Numbered from the stretch's first letter, positions 22,709 through 33,469 are shown. The stretch: 64,000 bases of DNA from Rhizomys pruinosus (GCA_009823505.1 VZQC01004706.1:540480-604479), one strand, 5' to 3'. Made by a program: numbers and translations. Notes: generated by a model not told the origin, from the letters alone.

Positions 22709-23080
22709 GGGGACTGGAGAGACAGATCAGTGGATAAAGTGCTTGCCTTGAAAACATCAGGATCAAATTTTGATCCTCAGAGCCCATATAAGCAAAGGAT
22801 GAGTGTGATGACAGGCACTTGTAATCCCCTGTGCTGAGGAGGCAGAGACAAGGGCATCCCTGGAGATTGCATATCAGCCAATTTCGGGGACTGGCTAAGT
22901 TCCAAACCAGTGAGAGACCTGTCTCACAAAACAGGACATATAATCCCTAAGGAATGACACCTGAGCTTGCCTCTGTCCTCCATGTGCATGCCTGCACATA
23001 TGCAAGAGCACCTACTCTCACATTTCCAACCCCTCACAAACATGCATACATACATATATGCACATACACAAAAATAAAAT
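22709..23080 (+). mobile_element. B4/RSINE1-type composite SINE
   Basis: tRNA-like head (ggactggagagacagatcagtgg), B1-like middle ('cttgtaatcccctgtgctgaggaggcagagac', 'gagagacctgtctcac'), and a tRNA-derived end with 'ctctgtcctccatgtgcatgcctgcac' and an A-rich tail. Confidence 0.78.
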
Positions 23081-23229
23081 GTCATGAGATCCCAAACCAA
23101 AGACACTGCATGAATCACAGTCCTGTCACCAAGAGCTTTTCTCTCAGCTTCATATCCTTAACTCTATAGTGATTTTAAAAGGATATAGTGAATGATGTGC
23201 AAACACTCTTCTAATTCCTTTAGATGGTC

Positions 23230-23560
23230 CAATTCCACTCTAATTAGAGTAATGATGCCTCAGTGAGGGGTGGGACCATACATTGGCTATCAGTATCTGA
23301 AAGTTGGACTTGGAGAGTTGGACACAAAAAGACAGACTTCCCACTAGGTAAGGGAGTCCAGAAGCAAGCAAAGCATGGTCTGCCCCCTTGGAGAGCCTGG
23401 GCTTTTATATTCTATAGGGTAGGCATTAAGACAGGGTTGGGTTCCTCTTTCCCCCTTTTGATTGGACAGGGCAAGATGTATGTTGGTGGTTGGTTTGTTC
23501 ATGTGAACACAGAAACCTGATTGGGAACAGGAAAGCTGGAAGTTTGCAATCCCACTAGGC
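23230..23560 (-). mobile_element. Possible solo LTR
   Basis: Read on the minus strand, a CCAAT element (reverse of gattgg near 23461) is followed at promoter-like spacing by a TATA motif (reverse of ttttatattc at 23402-23411). A GC-balanced leader follows ('ctttgcttgcttctggactcc' on the minus strand). No protein is encoded; the frames at 23263-23568 are incidental. Termini and target duplication were not established. Confidence 0.35.
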
Positions 23561-23896
23561 AAAGGCACCCAATGATGACAAAAAAAGTGGCCAAAAGGGC
23601 CAGCTTTGGACAGTGACCTGTAAGTGTGTCATCTTAGGTAAAAGTTGGAACTTGGCTCTCATCTGAGTCTGGTCCACTACCTCCTTCAGACTCTCTGCCT
23701 ACTTTAGAATTAACTGTCTCTTATTCTCCTTCAAATTTTACTGAACTACATCACATGTCATGAAATTTTCTGTTACCCCTAAAAACCTTATTAACAAGTC
23801 AGGCTTTTCCTTTGTTGGAGATCTAGAGACTCCCTAGGAGTCTGCTCTGAAGATTGCCTTTAAAGTCTGGTCTCTGAAGATATCATATTCATATTT

Positions 23897-23946
<50 letters not shown>
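23897..23946. repeat. (CT)n microsatellite
   Basis: Uninterrupted CT tract ending in CTTTCTTTT. Confidence 0.9.
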
Positions 23947-23950
<4 letters not shown>

Positions 23951-24190
23951 TGCATTCTCACTCTTGATCAGCTCCTCTCTTTCCCTTTAAGGCCCCATCT
24001 GGTTTAGCTCATCACATATTCTTGTTTCTGTCTAATGCTCTCCCTCCCACTTCCAGATTCAATCTCAAGGCCCTTTCTCCTGATAAACTACATTCTTCTG
24101 AAGGGAATTATATGTCCACTGGACTGACCACTGTTATTTTATTATTACTTCTATTATTATATTTAACACTTGTCCCTTTGGATGGGTGGC

Positions 24191-24601
24191 TGTTCTAGTT
24201 TGTCTTCCACTGCTGTGACAAAACACTCTGACCAACACCAACTTGGGGAAGAAAGGGTTTATACAGCTTACATCTCCCAGGTCACAGTTCATCACTTAGG
24301 GAGCCCAAGGCAGGAACTTAGGACAGGAACCTGGAGGCAGGAGCTGAAGCACAGGCCATGGAGGAGTGCTGTTCACTGGCTTGCTCCTGTGGCTCATGCC
24401 CAGCCTGCCTTCTTATACAGTACACCACAACCTGCCCAGGGTGGCAGTACTCATTGTGGGCTGGGCCCTCCTACACTGTTCAACCATCAAGACAATACTC
24501 CACAGATGTGGCCACAGGCCAATCCAATGGAGCCAATTCCCCAGTTGAGGCTCCCTCAACCCAGGTGTGTCAAGTTGACACTAAACCTATCCAGCACAGT
24601 G
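24191..24601 (+). mobile_element. Medium-reiterated rodent repeat, ~410 bp
   Basis: It begins tgttctagtttgtcttccactgctgtgacaaaacac and ends 'caggtgtgtcaagttgacactaaacctatccagcac'. Inside are 'gaggcaggagctgaagcacaggccatggagg' and 'gggctgggccctcctacac'. These phrases in this order define a common rodent interspersed repeat. The 150-codon open frame at 24170-24622 lies wholly within it and is not a gene. Confidence 0.75.
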
Positions 24602-24604
24602 GCT

Positions 24605-25415
24605 GAGCCTGGTTCTTGTTAGGGCTGTTGTGACTTGGGCTCTGACCTGAACAGCTTCAGTAAAAAGCAGGAAAGCAAACTGGATCACTGGGTGAAGAAC
24701 TCCTCCCTTTCACCACACACCCCCTGATTTTCTATCCTACTATAGCTACATTAATAAAATGGTAAGAGATCTAATTGCCCCAAGTCTGGCTGTAGGGTAG
24801 TAAAATGAGAATTAGGTTTAAATAGAAGAACTGGGGCAATATCCAAAAGAAATGCACAATTCATTAAAGGTGCATTCCCATCTATTACAATTTCAGTTCT
24901 GATTTGTAAGATAGTTCAAAGAATCCCCTGTCCCTTGAGGGGACAAAGTGGTTTTCAGAGATGACTACTGCTGCTCCAGGGTATAGCATTGCTCTTACAG
25001 GTAACTGCCCTCCTCTGGGGCTGAGGGAATCTATCCTGTAAGATTTTGTTCTTCCAGGAAGCCAAGGTGAATATAGATTTAGGACAATGCCTTACCTCTG
25101 TGCCTTCAACATTGTAAGAAGATAAGATAGACTAGACAGACACCTCTGGAATGTTAAGCATACCAACCAGGAAGTGAAGGCAGAGGAAGTCAGTGTGTCG
25201 TGTAGCTTTCAGTTACCTTTGGCCCCAAGTGAGGAGTCAAGGGAAAGCAGCTTCTGAGTCAGAAAGACTATGCTCACTGGTGGCAGACGGACTTCAAAAG
25301 GAATAGCTGAGTTATACTTTTTATTGCCACAGTCTTTAATCTAAACAAAATCAGTGAATCTTTGTTGTTTCTGTCATGGTAGTTTTTTCATAGGAATTCA
25401 AGCTAAACAACGTAA
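24605..25415. other. Non-repetitive stretch
   Basis: No gene or repeat recognised. Confidence 0.35.
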
Positions 25416-25420
25416 GAGCT

Positions 25421-25810
25421 GGGGACTTGGTTTGGTAGTTAAAAGCACTAGCTGTACAAGTGTAAGGACCAGAGTTTGGATTCCTAGAACCCAGAATGAA
25501 TGCCTGCTAGACATTGTGTCCCACGTGTAATTGCAGCTGCAGAAGATAGAAACAGGACTCCTGGAACAAACTGGTCAGCCAGACTGGCCATATTGGAGAG
25601 CTTTGCCTGTGACTAAGAGACCCTTACTCAATGAGGAAGGCAGAAAAGTGATCAAGATTCCTGATATCAACCTCAGGAACATATGTGAACACACCCCTAC
25701 ACACATGCATCCATAGCCATGTAAAAACATGCATACTTTCATGCACATCATATATACACACATGCAAATTGGAAAAGAAAAGCATGAATAAATAAAACAA
25801 AATAAGAAAT
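25421..25810 (+). mobile_element. B4/RSINE1-type composite SINE
   Basis: Head 'gagctggggacttggtttggtagttaaaagcactagctg', B1-like middle ('gtgtaattgcagctgcagaagatagaaacaggac', 'aagagacccttactcaatgag'), and a long A- and CA-rich tail. Confidence 0.65.
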
Positions 25811-26099
25811 GCAAATGACCTAAGAGGACATGCTACTCTGCTCAGCAGTGGGTTTTTTAATTGTCAGAACTTGGAAGAACAAGAATTGTTTTGTGATGGA
25901 AGAATAAAGAGTTTTCCTAGAAGCAAACAATAAATGTGACAAGAGAGTGGGGGTCGGGGGGGGGGAGACAGAGCACAATTAACAAATAAAATAAACCAAT
26001 GATGGAGAGAAAACCTGAATCCCTCCCACACACCAGGGCTACACATAAGGAAGAGCAAAGCTCACACACTCAAAATGCTAGAAAAGGTGGTCACTATGT

Positions 26100-26770
26100 A
26101 AATGACCAATAAGGGATCATACCTTTGGCTCAAGGCCTTTGAGTATCTATCCTTCCCTAGTTCTCTGGCCCACTTTTATTCTCAACAGTTGCCTTTCTCT
26201 CTCACAGTGAACTGTGCCTAGTTCTGTGGAAATAACTTAATCCCAGCAAAATAATGTACTCTTGTGTCTTCGGACCTTGGCAACTCATCTCCCTTCTTAG
26301 GCAATGTCAATTTGGCACTCAACCCAGAAAGATAATGAATGAATGAATGAATGTGGGTATGTTTGGAAGTTGATATGTCAGAGCACTGAAAGGTGATGTC
26401 CCATCTCCACTACACATAGTAGAGGTTGGGAAGGACTTTTGACCTTGGATGAATGATGTATTCTAGAGCTAAGGATGAAAAGGCAAGATAGCATGTTAGG
26501 ATTAGGGTGGAGCCAAGCTGATACCTCCCTAAATTGAACCTGGGGAATCCATTTTGAATCAAATTATGGGTGGGGCAGGACTACTGACATAGTTCTAAAG
26601 ACAAAGTTCTAACAAGACAATTCCATGGGCAAGTTCCAGGAGACAAACAGTCAACATAAATCTAGAAGAACAAGTATTCTCTGAGTCCAGGCCCATGCTT
26701 AAAACTAAATTTGATCAGGTGATCATGTTGGCTTAGTAGCACTGCATGATTTTACCACTATCAACAGGTC
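26100..26770 (+). repeat. Interspersed repeat family R2, copy 1
   Basis: Homologous by eye to 37.85-39.06 kb. Shared blocks are 'cttgtgtctt..gaccttggc', 'cctaggcaa..tcaatttgg', (ATGA)n, 'tgaaaggcagtgtcccatctc', 'gttaagattaggtggagtca', 'ttcaaataaaattatggg' and 'caggtgatcat'. This makes a dispersed repeat of at least 570 bp, class unknown; MaLR/LTR-type is possible. No coding capacity. Confidence 0.6.
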
Positions 26771-26925
26771 TCTGTTTCAATTCTTAGTTCCGGGGCACAA
26801 AAGCCTGGAAATCACAGCATGTAACCTTTCCCCCCTAATCCAGGGCAAAAATGAGCATTTTGATAGCATATAAATGGAACTAGTTGTTTCATTGTTGTTC
26901 AGAACAATGGAGCCAATAGATATCT

Positions 26926-26954
26926 CATATAGATGATATAGATAGATGATAGAT

Positions 26955-27006
<52 letters not shown>

Positions 27007-27062
27007 GATAAATGATAGATGATAGATAGATGATAGATATAATAGATATGGAGATAGATACA
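26926..27062. repeat. (GATA)n microsatellite
   Basis: An array of GATA units, pure at about 26960-27006 and interrupted by GATGATA afterwards. Confidence 0.92.
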
Positions 27063-27514
27063 GATATGCAAGCTCATGCTGTTATGGAGCCTGGAGAGTA
27101 CTAAAGTCTTCAGTCTTCAAGCAAAAGACACAGGAGATTTGATAGCATGGTGCAGGTCCAAATATAAGGGGTGGGAATAGGAAAACTCAGGGAATCAGCT
27201 CTAGTCTTAAAACCAGCATCAGTAACACCAAAAGCTGTTTTCTCTGCGTCTTCTGCATCAATACAATGGCCTGGAAAGACTAATGCCTCAGCTCAGCTCG
27301 AAGCGGTCAGGAGGGGAGAATCCCTCCTACTGAGTCTGTTTGTTCTGCTCAGGTCTTCCATTGACTCCATGGGTCCTGCCTGCTGTATGAAGGACAGTCT
27401 GCTTTAGGAAGTCTACATTCTATTGTTACATTCCCGATTTCCCTTCGCAACATTGTTTGTCCAATATCCTCACATTTTTCTACCCAGTCAATTTAACACT
27501 CAAAACTATTACAG

Positions 27515-27785
27515 GACTTGGAGATGGCTCAGTCAAGCATAAGGATATAAGTTTGAGTCCCCTGGACTCGTGTGAAAGCTAGGCATGGTAGTATGGTGCT
27601 GTAATTCCAGTGCTAGGCTGGGCAGTCAGGAGAATCTGTGGGACTTGCTGTGCATCAACTAGGTGAACCAGTGAGATCCAGGTCCAGTGAGAGACCCTGA
27701 CTCAAAATATAAGGTGGAAAATGATTAGGGGTACCCTCTGACACTGACCTCTGGCCTTCCTGTGCACATACCTATGAACATCTCT
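27515..27785 (+). mobile_element. B4/RSINE1-type composite SINE
   Basis: 'ggacttggagatggctcagtcaag' head, 'gctaggcatggtagtatggtgctgtaattccagtgc' B1-like middle, and 'gacctctggccttcctgtgcacatac' end. Confidence 0.7.
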
Positions 27786-27794
27786 ATATTTGTA

Positions 27795-27946
27795 CGTTTA
27801 AAGCCTATTGAGGCCAGAAAGGGCACCTGATCTCCTGGCAGTATAGTTACCAATGACTGTTTGTTATCTACCATGTGGGCCTGGGAACCAAAGCGATGTG
27901 CTTTTGAAGCCAATGCTCTTAACCACTGAACCCACCTCTCCAGCCC
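27795..27946 (-). mobile_element. B3/B2-type SINE
   Basis: 'ttgaggccagaaagggcacctgatctcctgg' to 'cttaaccactgaacccacctctccagccc' in reverse. It abuts another reverse copy. Confidence 0.75.
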
Positions 27947-27959
27947 CTAAATATATGGT

Positions 27960-28156
27960 GTTCAATTTTAATTATGTATTTGTGTCTGTGTATGTGAATA
28001 TAGGTGCCTGCAGAGGCAAGCAGAAGGCGTTGGATCCCCCTGGAACTGAAGTTACAGGTAGTTGTGAGCCACCTGATGTGGGTTCTGGGAACTGACTTTG
28101 GGTCCTCTGCAATAACAGTACACCCTCTTAACTGCTGCATCATCTTTCCAGCCCCA
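27960..28156 (-). mobile_element. B3/B2-type SINE
   Basis: 'ggtgcctgcagaggcaagcagaaggcgttgg' through 'cttaactgctgcatcatctttccagcccc', reverse orientation. Confidence 0.75.
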
Positions 28157-28159
28157 GAC

Positions 28160-28980
28160 TGCTTCCTTCTGAAACCTGAGTGCAAAATTAGGTTTAATGT
28201 CCTTAATGTGCATGTCTGCATGCTGCAGAGACACTCAGGGACTAAGGTTTCAGCCCTCAGGGCCTATTGTTAAATATCCCCAGAATTTTACTGGTTACCT
28301 GTTAATCCATTGGAAGATTATGCTTATCATAGCATATTATGCCACTGAGTATGGCAAAACACTACAAATCAGAGTATTTATTTTATTAAACCCAGGGAAC
28401 CCATTGTTAAGTAAAACACCGTTGCTCTACGCCTAAGGAGCAGTGAGAGAAGAAGATCTTTAGGGGCTATTTAAAATGTATTAACATTTTTAAATATCTC
28501 ATTTTCTTTCAGTCTCTGATTTTATAACACACAATCTACTCAGTTCTGTTTCTTATGAACATATACATCATTATTATTGCTATTATTGGAAAAATTACAA
28601 AAAGATTCATTTTGCTCTGGAGGCCCAAGTTAAGTAAATATACTACCTGGGCAGATATGGATCTTGATCAGCAGATGTTCTCCTGTAGACTCATCTTGAT
28701 AAGGTAATTTAGTTCTTCTGCATAATCATATTTCTTCCAAAAGTAACTTAAATCAAAGTCAGTCATTAGTTACAACTTTGCATGAAAAGGGGTCCCAATA
28801 ATTCAGATCCTTCAAGAAGTTTCCCAGTGTTCTGCTTGTTTCTGCTAAGCAGATGCATTCAGATACTTTGGAAGTATGTTTATGTGTGTACATATGTGTG
28901 TATTACATGCACAGTCATGCTTAGGAGTGTGGAAACCAGTGGTTAATCTTTGCTACCTTTCCTCATAACATGTCTACCTT
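28160..28980. other. Non-repetitive stretch
   Basis: No gene or repeat recognised. AT-rich. Confidence 0.35.
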
Positions 28981-28984
28981 GTTT

Positions 28985-29408
28985 TATTAGATTTATTTCA
29001 TTTATTTTAATGTGTGTGTGTGTGTGTGTGTGTGTGTGTTGAGCATGTGCACATATGTGTGCAGGTATGTGTGCTTGCACAAGTGAGGGCAGAGACCAGA
29101 GGATATCATGTGTCCTGTCCGGAATCTTTCTACCTTTAGGACAGAGTCTCTTTGAAGCTGGAGCTTGTGCTTTTCAACTAGGCTAGCAGCCCGCAAGCCC
29201 CCGGGATGGCCCTGTCTCTAGAACTCACCAAGTAGGTCAGGCTAGATGACCAGAGGGCTCCAGGGACTACTTGCCGCTGCTTCCCCAGCACTGGGATTAC
29301 AAGTGGGTGCTACCATGCTCAGCTTTTTATGTGCAAGCTGGGAATCCAGCTTTAGACCGTCTGCTTGTACTGCAACCATTGTACACCTGTGCTATCTCTT
29401 GGCTGCTA
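28985..29408 (-). mobile_element. B4/RSINE1-type composite SINE with (TG)n
   Basis: TTTATT-rich start, (TG)n at 29010-29040, tRNA-derived part, a B1-like middle in reverse ('ctagaactcaccaagtaggtcagg', 'cactgggattacaagtgggtgctaccatgc') and an ID-like end 'ttgtacacctgtgctatctctt'. Confidence 0.72.
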
Positions 29409-29421
29409 GAATACTTTTTAA

Positions 29422-29693
29422 AACTTTTTTTAAATTTTTTTATTTATTTTTTATGTGTATGAATGTACTGTCTGCATGTAGCTTTGTGCATCCGTGTTGT
29501 GCAATGCCGCAGAGGTCAGAAGAGGGCGTCGGATGAGGTCAGAAGAGGGCGTTGGATTCCCCTGGAACTGGAGTTCTCCTGGAATTGGAGTTACAGACGG
29601 TTCTCATCCGCCATGTGGGTGCTGGGGATCGAACCCGGGTCCTCTGCAAGAGCAGTCAGTGCTCTTAAATGCTAGGCCATCTCACCAGCCCTC
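29422..29693 (-). mobile_element. B2-like SINE with internal 23-bp tandem duplication
   Basis: Full reverse long-variant SINE. The segment gaggtcagaagagggcgtcggat at 29512-29534 is repeated directly at 29535-29557 with one change. TSDs gaatactttttaa at 29409-29421 and 29694-29706 are perfect. The duplication is private to this copy in the window. Confidence 0.93.
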
Positions 29694-30210
29694 GAATACT
29701 TTTTAATGAGATATTTCCAGCTTTTCTGAACTCTAGAATGAATGTGTCTAAAGTCAGAATGGCAGCTTAGCATTACACAAAGGAACCCTGGATTGGAGGA
29801 AAGGTGACAGAGAATCAGGATGTAAACTCTGGCACTGGCCTTAGCTCATTCCTTGGCTATGATGTCTGTCCTTCCCAGAGTGATAAAAAGCATTGTGCTA
29901 AAGCATTCCAAACATGGTTGTATTTCAAATCATTCAAATCAGTTTTTAAATGTTTTACTTGTTCTTTGAGAATTTTATACATGTATACAGTGTACTGTGA
30001 TCATATCCACCCCCACTGCCCCTTCCAGTTCCTGTCAGGGAGTGAAAGTTGGAGGAGGGGAGGTTATTTGCATGTCCATTAGGGCCGAGAAATTTATAGT
30101 CACCTCTCAGAAGCAGACTCTAAGAAAGGCACATTATAATGTCTCCCCAACGAAAATGATTTTATATGCTACAATGTCAAATTCAAAGCTACGCTCCAAA
30201 TTGAGCGAAT

Positions 30211-30463
30211 TTGGGGCCATAGAGATGGCTCAGCGGTTAAGAGTGCTGACTTCTCTTGCAGAGGACTCGGGTTCGAGTCCCAGTACCCACATGGTGGCTA
30301 AGAATCATCTTTAAACCAGGCATGGTGGCACACACCTTTAATCCTACCACTTGGGAGGCAGAGGCAGGTGGATCTCTGTGAGTTCAAGGCCAGCCTGGTC
30401 TACAGAGTGAGTTTCAGGCCAGCTGGGACTAAAGGGAGACCCTGTCTCAAAAAAAAAAAAAAA
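30211..30463 (+). mobile_element. Composite SINE: B2-like tRNA half joined to B1
   Basis: At 30211-30312 is the first ~100 bp of the B2-like SINE (gatggctcagcggttaagag, ggttcgagtccc, cacatggtggctaagaatc). It joins directly to a complete B1 (ccaggcatggtggcacacacc to gagaccctgtctc) with an A-tail. Near-identical flanks ttgagcgaatt (30201-30211) and atgagtgaatt (30464-30474) suggest the composite inserted as one unit. Confidence 0.75.
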
Positions 30464-30507
30464 ATGAGTGAATTCGAGTGACAGGAGATTTAGGTCAAAA
30501 TTAGTGA

Positions 30508-30714
30508 ATAGGAGCTGGCTCAGCAATTGAGTGCATACTGCTCTTCCAGAAGACCTGAATTCGGTTCCCAGCACCCAAATTTGGCAGCTTACAACTGCCT
30601 GTAATACCAATTCCAGAGGATCAAATATCTATGAACAATGGTAGATACCTGTATACACACACACATACACACACACACGCTTATGATAATAAAAATAAAT
30701 CTTAAAAAATAACA
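30508..30714 (+). mobile_element. B3/B2-type SINE
   Basis: 'ctggctcagcaattgagtgcatactgctcttccag' head, B-box-like ttcggttcccagc, (CA)n near 30655-30680, and an A-rich tail. Confidence 0.75.
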
Positions 30715-30718
30715 TATA

Positions 30719-30906
30719 AGGCTGAACAGATAGTTCAGCATTTAAGAGCATTGCCTGTTCTTGCAGAGGATTCAGGTTCAATTCCCAGCACCCACATGAC
30801 AACCAACCATTCATAAGTCCAGTTCCAGTGGAATAGGATGCACTCTTCTGACCTCTGTGGGCACTGCACAGCACAGATGCATTTACATACATGCAGGCAA
30901 TACATT
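30719..30906 (+). mobile_element. B2-type SINE
   Basis: 'aggctgaacagatagttcagcatttaagagc' head, ggttcaattcccagc B-box, and body to 'catgcaggcaatacatt'. It is followed at 30910-30960 by a short reverse tRNA-like piece ending ccatctctctatccc. Confidence 0.75.
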
Positions 30907-31139
30907 AGTCTTCTCACTGTGTGACAAGCACTTCAACTGCTGAGCCATCTCTCTATCCCAGTTAGTGAATCTTAACAATTGAGTATGATTAAGGGAGCAG
31001 TGGAACTGACTCCTGCAGCAACTGTGGTTTACATGTGTCGCAGAGAAACTTTCCTTTCAGGGTAGGAAGCACCCACTGCCCAGCAACTGCTTGTGTAGCT
31101 TGCACAACCACACTCAGCCTTCTCTGCTGCTGTGACATT

Positions 31140-31520
31140 CTCCCCAGTACCTAAGGCAATGAAAGTACAGAATTCTCCAATCTTAGTTAAAAGTAGAGAA
31201 TTTTAATGGGCTTACTAACAAAATAATGGCAAAGAAACACTCGCCCACTTAAGTCATGCACACAGGCTGCTCCCCAGTCCAACATGGCCGCTTGGAGTTT
31301 CTGAGCCACCCCTGTGCCCTCTGCCCCCGATGCTGGTTGAAACGCAGAGACAAGAGAGAGTCCCGCTTTCAATGGTGGGTCCTTTATATGGCCCCACCCC
31401 TCTCAAAGTCCCAGAATTCCATTGTTTCGTGCACTTTTCCTAAAAATTGTCAGCACTAAGGAATACTCGCTGCAGCAGCGAACATAGCTCCTCCCACTCA
31501 GCTGCTCGGAGTCATAAGCT
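31140..31520 (-). mobile_element. Possible solo LTR (ERV remnant)
   Basis: On the minus strand a TATA motif (reverse of tttatatgg at 31384-31392) is preceded by a GC-rich upstream region. A leader and an ATTAAA polyadenylation-like signal follow (reverse of tttaat near 31201-31206) about 180 bp downstream. That order fits U3-R of an LTR. It contains CpG-bearing motifs such as ccaacatggccgc. No coding. Termini not fixed. Confidence 0.4.
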
Positions 31521-31540
31521 GGGTTCAAAGAAGAAATCCC

Positions 31541-31854
31541 CCCTTTTTTATTTATTCATTTTTTTATTTTATTTATTTATTTATTTATTTACGTGTATGA
31601 ATGTACTGTCTGCATGTAGGTTTGTGAACCCGTGTCGTGCAATGCCACGGAAGTCAGAAGAGGGTGTCGGATTGCCCTGGAACAGGAGTTCTCCTGGAAT
31701 TGGAGTTACAGATGGTTCTCAGCCGCCACGTGGGTGCTGGGGATCGGCTGGAGAGATGGCCTAGTGGTTAAAAGCGCCAACTGCTCTTGCAGAGGACCCC
31801 CCCGCCCTTTTTTTTTTTTTTTTTTTTTTTTGGTCTTTTTGAGACAGAGTCTCC
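31541..31854 (-). mobile_element. Rearranged B2-like SINE with inverted 5' segment and B1 end
   Basis: A reverse SINE body (31541-31745) is joined at 'ggggatc' to the SINE head in forward orientation (ggctggagagatggcctagtgg, 31746-31800). A C-rich patch follows, then a ~26-base T run and the last ~23 bases of a B1 in reverse (ggtctttttgagacagagtctcc). The entire mosaic is bracketed by aagaagaaatccc at 31528-31540 and 31855-31867. One insertion event with twin priming and template switching explains it. Confidence 0.8.
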
Positions 31855-31904
31855 AAGAAGAAATCCCTCCCACAGCATGGTACGGATGCATCTCCAACAC
31901 TGCA

Positions 31905-32046
31905 TCACCAGGTCCTCGTGGTACTTGCCAGTAATCCTAGCATGCTGAAGGTAAAGGCAGAAGGATGAGAAGTTTGCATTCATCACCAGCTACAGAGCGA
32001 TTTCAAGGCCAGTCTGGGATATGTGAAAACTTCTCCAAAACAAAAC
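31905..32046 (+). mobile_element. Diverged B1-like fragment
   Basis: 'ccagtaatcctagcatgctgaaggtaaaggcag' and 'caaggccagtctgggatatgtgaaaac' are B1-type phrases in forward orientation. Confidence 0.55.
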
Positions 32047-32050
32047 CACG

Positions 32051-32229
32051 GGGCAGGAGAGACGCCTCAGCAATTGACAGCTTGTACTGTTCTTATAGAG
32101 GCCCTGGGCTCCATTACTACCCGCCCACACCCAGGCGTGGCCTGTACAGGTGGCCTGTAACTCCAGTTGTTGGGAATTTGATGCCCTCTTCGGCGCTAAA
32201 TAGGCACTACACACTAGGCCCCGCCCCCC

Positions 32230-32268
<39 letters not shown>

Positions 32269-32310
32269 ACTCACATAATATACACATAAATTAAAATATC
32301 TAGAAAACAA
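32051..32310 (+). mobile_element. B3/B2-type SINE with (TG)n
   Basis: 'gggcaggagagacgcctcagcaattgacag' head, body with 'gtggcctgtaactccagttgttgggaatttgatgccctcttc', and (TG)n at 32235-32266. Confidence 0.65.
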
Positions 32311-32867
32311 AAACAAAAACGTCATTGTCTTCCCAGGATGACCATGGACATAGCCATGGTGTGTCTGCAGAAACAATACCACATGCTTAGCTCTGTCATA
32401 AGAGAGATGGCAATCAAGTAAATAACTCAGCCAGTTGCCGAGCAAAGAAAAAAAAAAAAAGCATCAGGAAAAATAGCCCTGGTGGAAGCTGGGCAAGTAC
32501 TGTAATTTGTTTTCTAAATCATTCAATTCCCAGTGGAAAACATAGATTAACAAAGAAGCAGGGAAGGATAGAAAGAGACAAAGAAAGAAGGGACATGGAG
32601 GAATCTGAGAGATAAGAGTCCATCTAACACAAGGAAAACCAGAAAAAATGTGCTATCAAGACTGCCCAGAGTGTGACATAGCTTTCTAAGAGATATTGCA
32701 AACATGATTACTAAAACTGCTAACGAGAGGCTCGGCTCCCAGTGCTGCCCTAACACGCATGAAACACTGGGTTCAGGCCTAAACTCTGCATAAACTGAAC
32801 ATGGTCATGTAGCCCTGTAATTGTTGCCCTCTGGGGGTAAAGAAAGGATATCAGAAGTGTAAGGTTG

Positions 32868-33055
32868 AGGATCGAGAGAGAACTTAGTTGCTCTTGCAGC
32901 AGACCCAGGTTCAATTCCCAGCACCTGCATAGCAGCTAACAGCCATCTGTAATTCCAGCCCCAGGGGATCCGTTCCCCTTTTCTGGCCATCATGGTTATT
33001 TCACCACACATGTAGGCAAAGCACTTATACACATAAAATAAAAGCAATTTTTTAA
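32868..33055 (+). mobile_element. B2-type SINE
   Basis: 'cttagttgctcttgcagcagacccaggttcaattcccagcacc' contains the tRNA-like B-box. The end is acttatacacataaaataaaagc. Confidence 0.75.
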
Positions 33056-33130
33056 AGCTTGAGGTTATGATTGGCTATGTAAAAAGTGCAAGGCCAGCCT
33101 GAGCTGCAAGAGACCTTCTCTTAAAACTCC

Positions 33131-33384
33131 TGATGAGCTGTGCTTAATGCCAAAACATACAGGACATTTGAATTTAGCCTTCCCAGCACTCCTTTCTCAT
33201 CCTTGAACTTAATCATGAATTTCACAACCAGCCTTATACTTTCATTTATAAAAGAAAATTCTTTAAGATAAGAAAAATCAAATAACTCATAATGCTTAAC
33301 TTAATTTTTAAACTTTGCTTAATCCCTTGAACCTGCCTATAAATTATGCCCTTTGAACAATGTAACTCCAAAATCACAAAATTA
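33131..33384 (+). repeat. Direct repeat DR-A, copy 1
   Basis: About 250 bp nearly identical by eye to 35920-36172. It shares tgatgagctgtgcttaatgccaaaacat, 'cacaaccagccttatactttcatttataaaa' (a TATA-like tttataaaa) and 'tcaaataactcataatg'. The two copies lie in the same orientation 2.8 kb apart, like LTRs of a small retroelement or two copies of a dispersed repeat. Confidence 0.6.
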
Positions 33385-33469
33385 CATACACACACACATA
33401 TATATAATTTATATATAAATTATAAATATAATATATATTATAAATATAATACATATTTAAATATGGCAT

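Noticed and set aside
24170..24622. 150-codon plus-strand open frame as a possible gene
   Set aside because: It lies wholly inside a common rodent interspersed repeat (24191-24601), with overlapping frames of similar length and no domain.
26926..27062. GATA array as a CRISPR-like or regulatory repeat
   Set aside because: It is a plain tetranucleotide microsatellite with no spacers.
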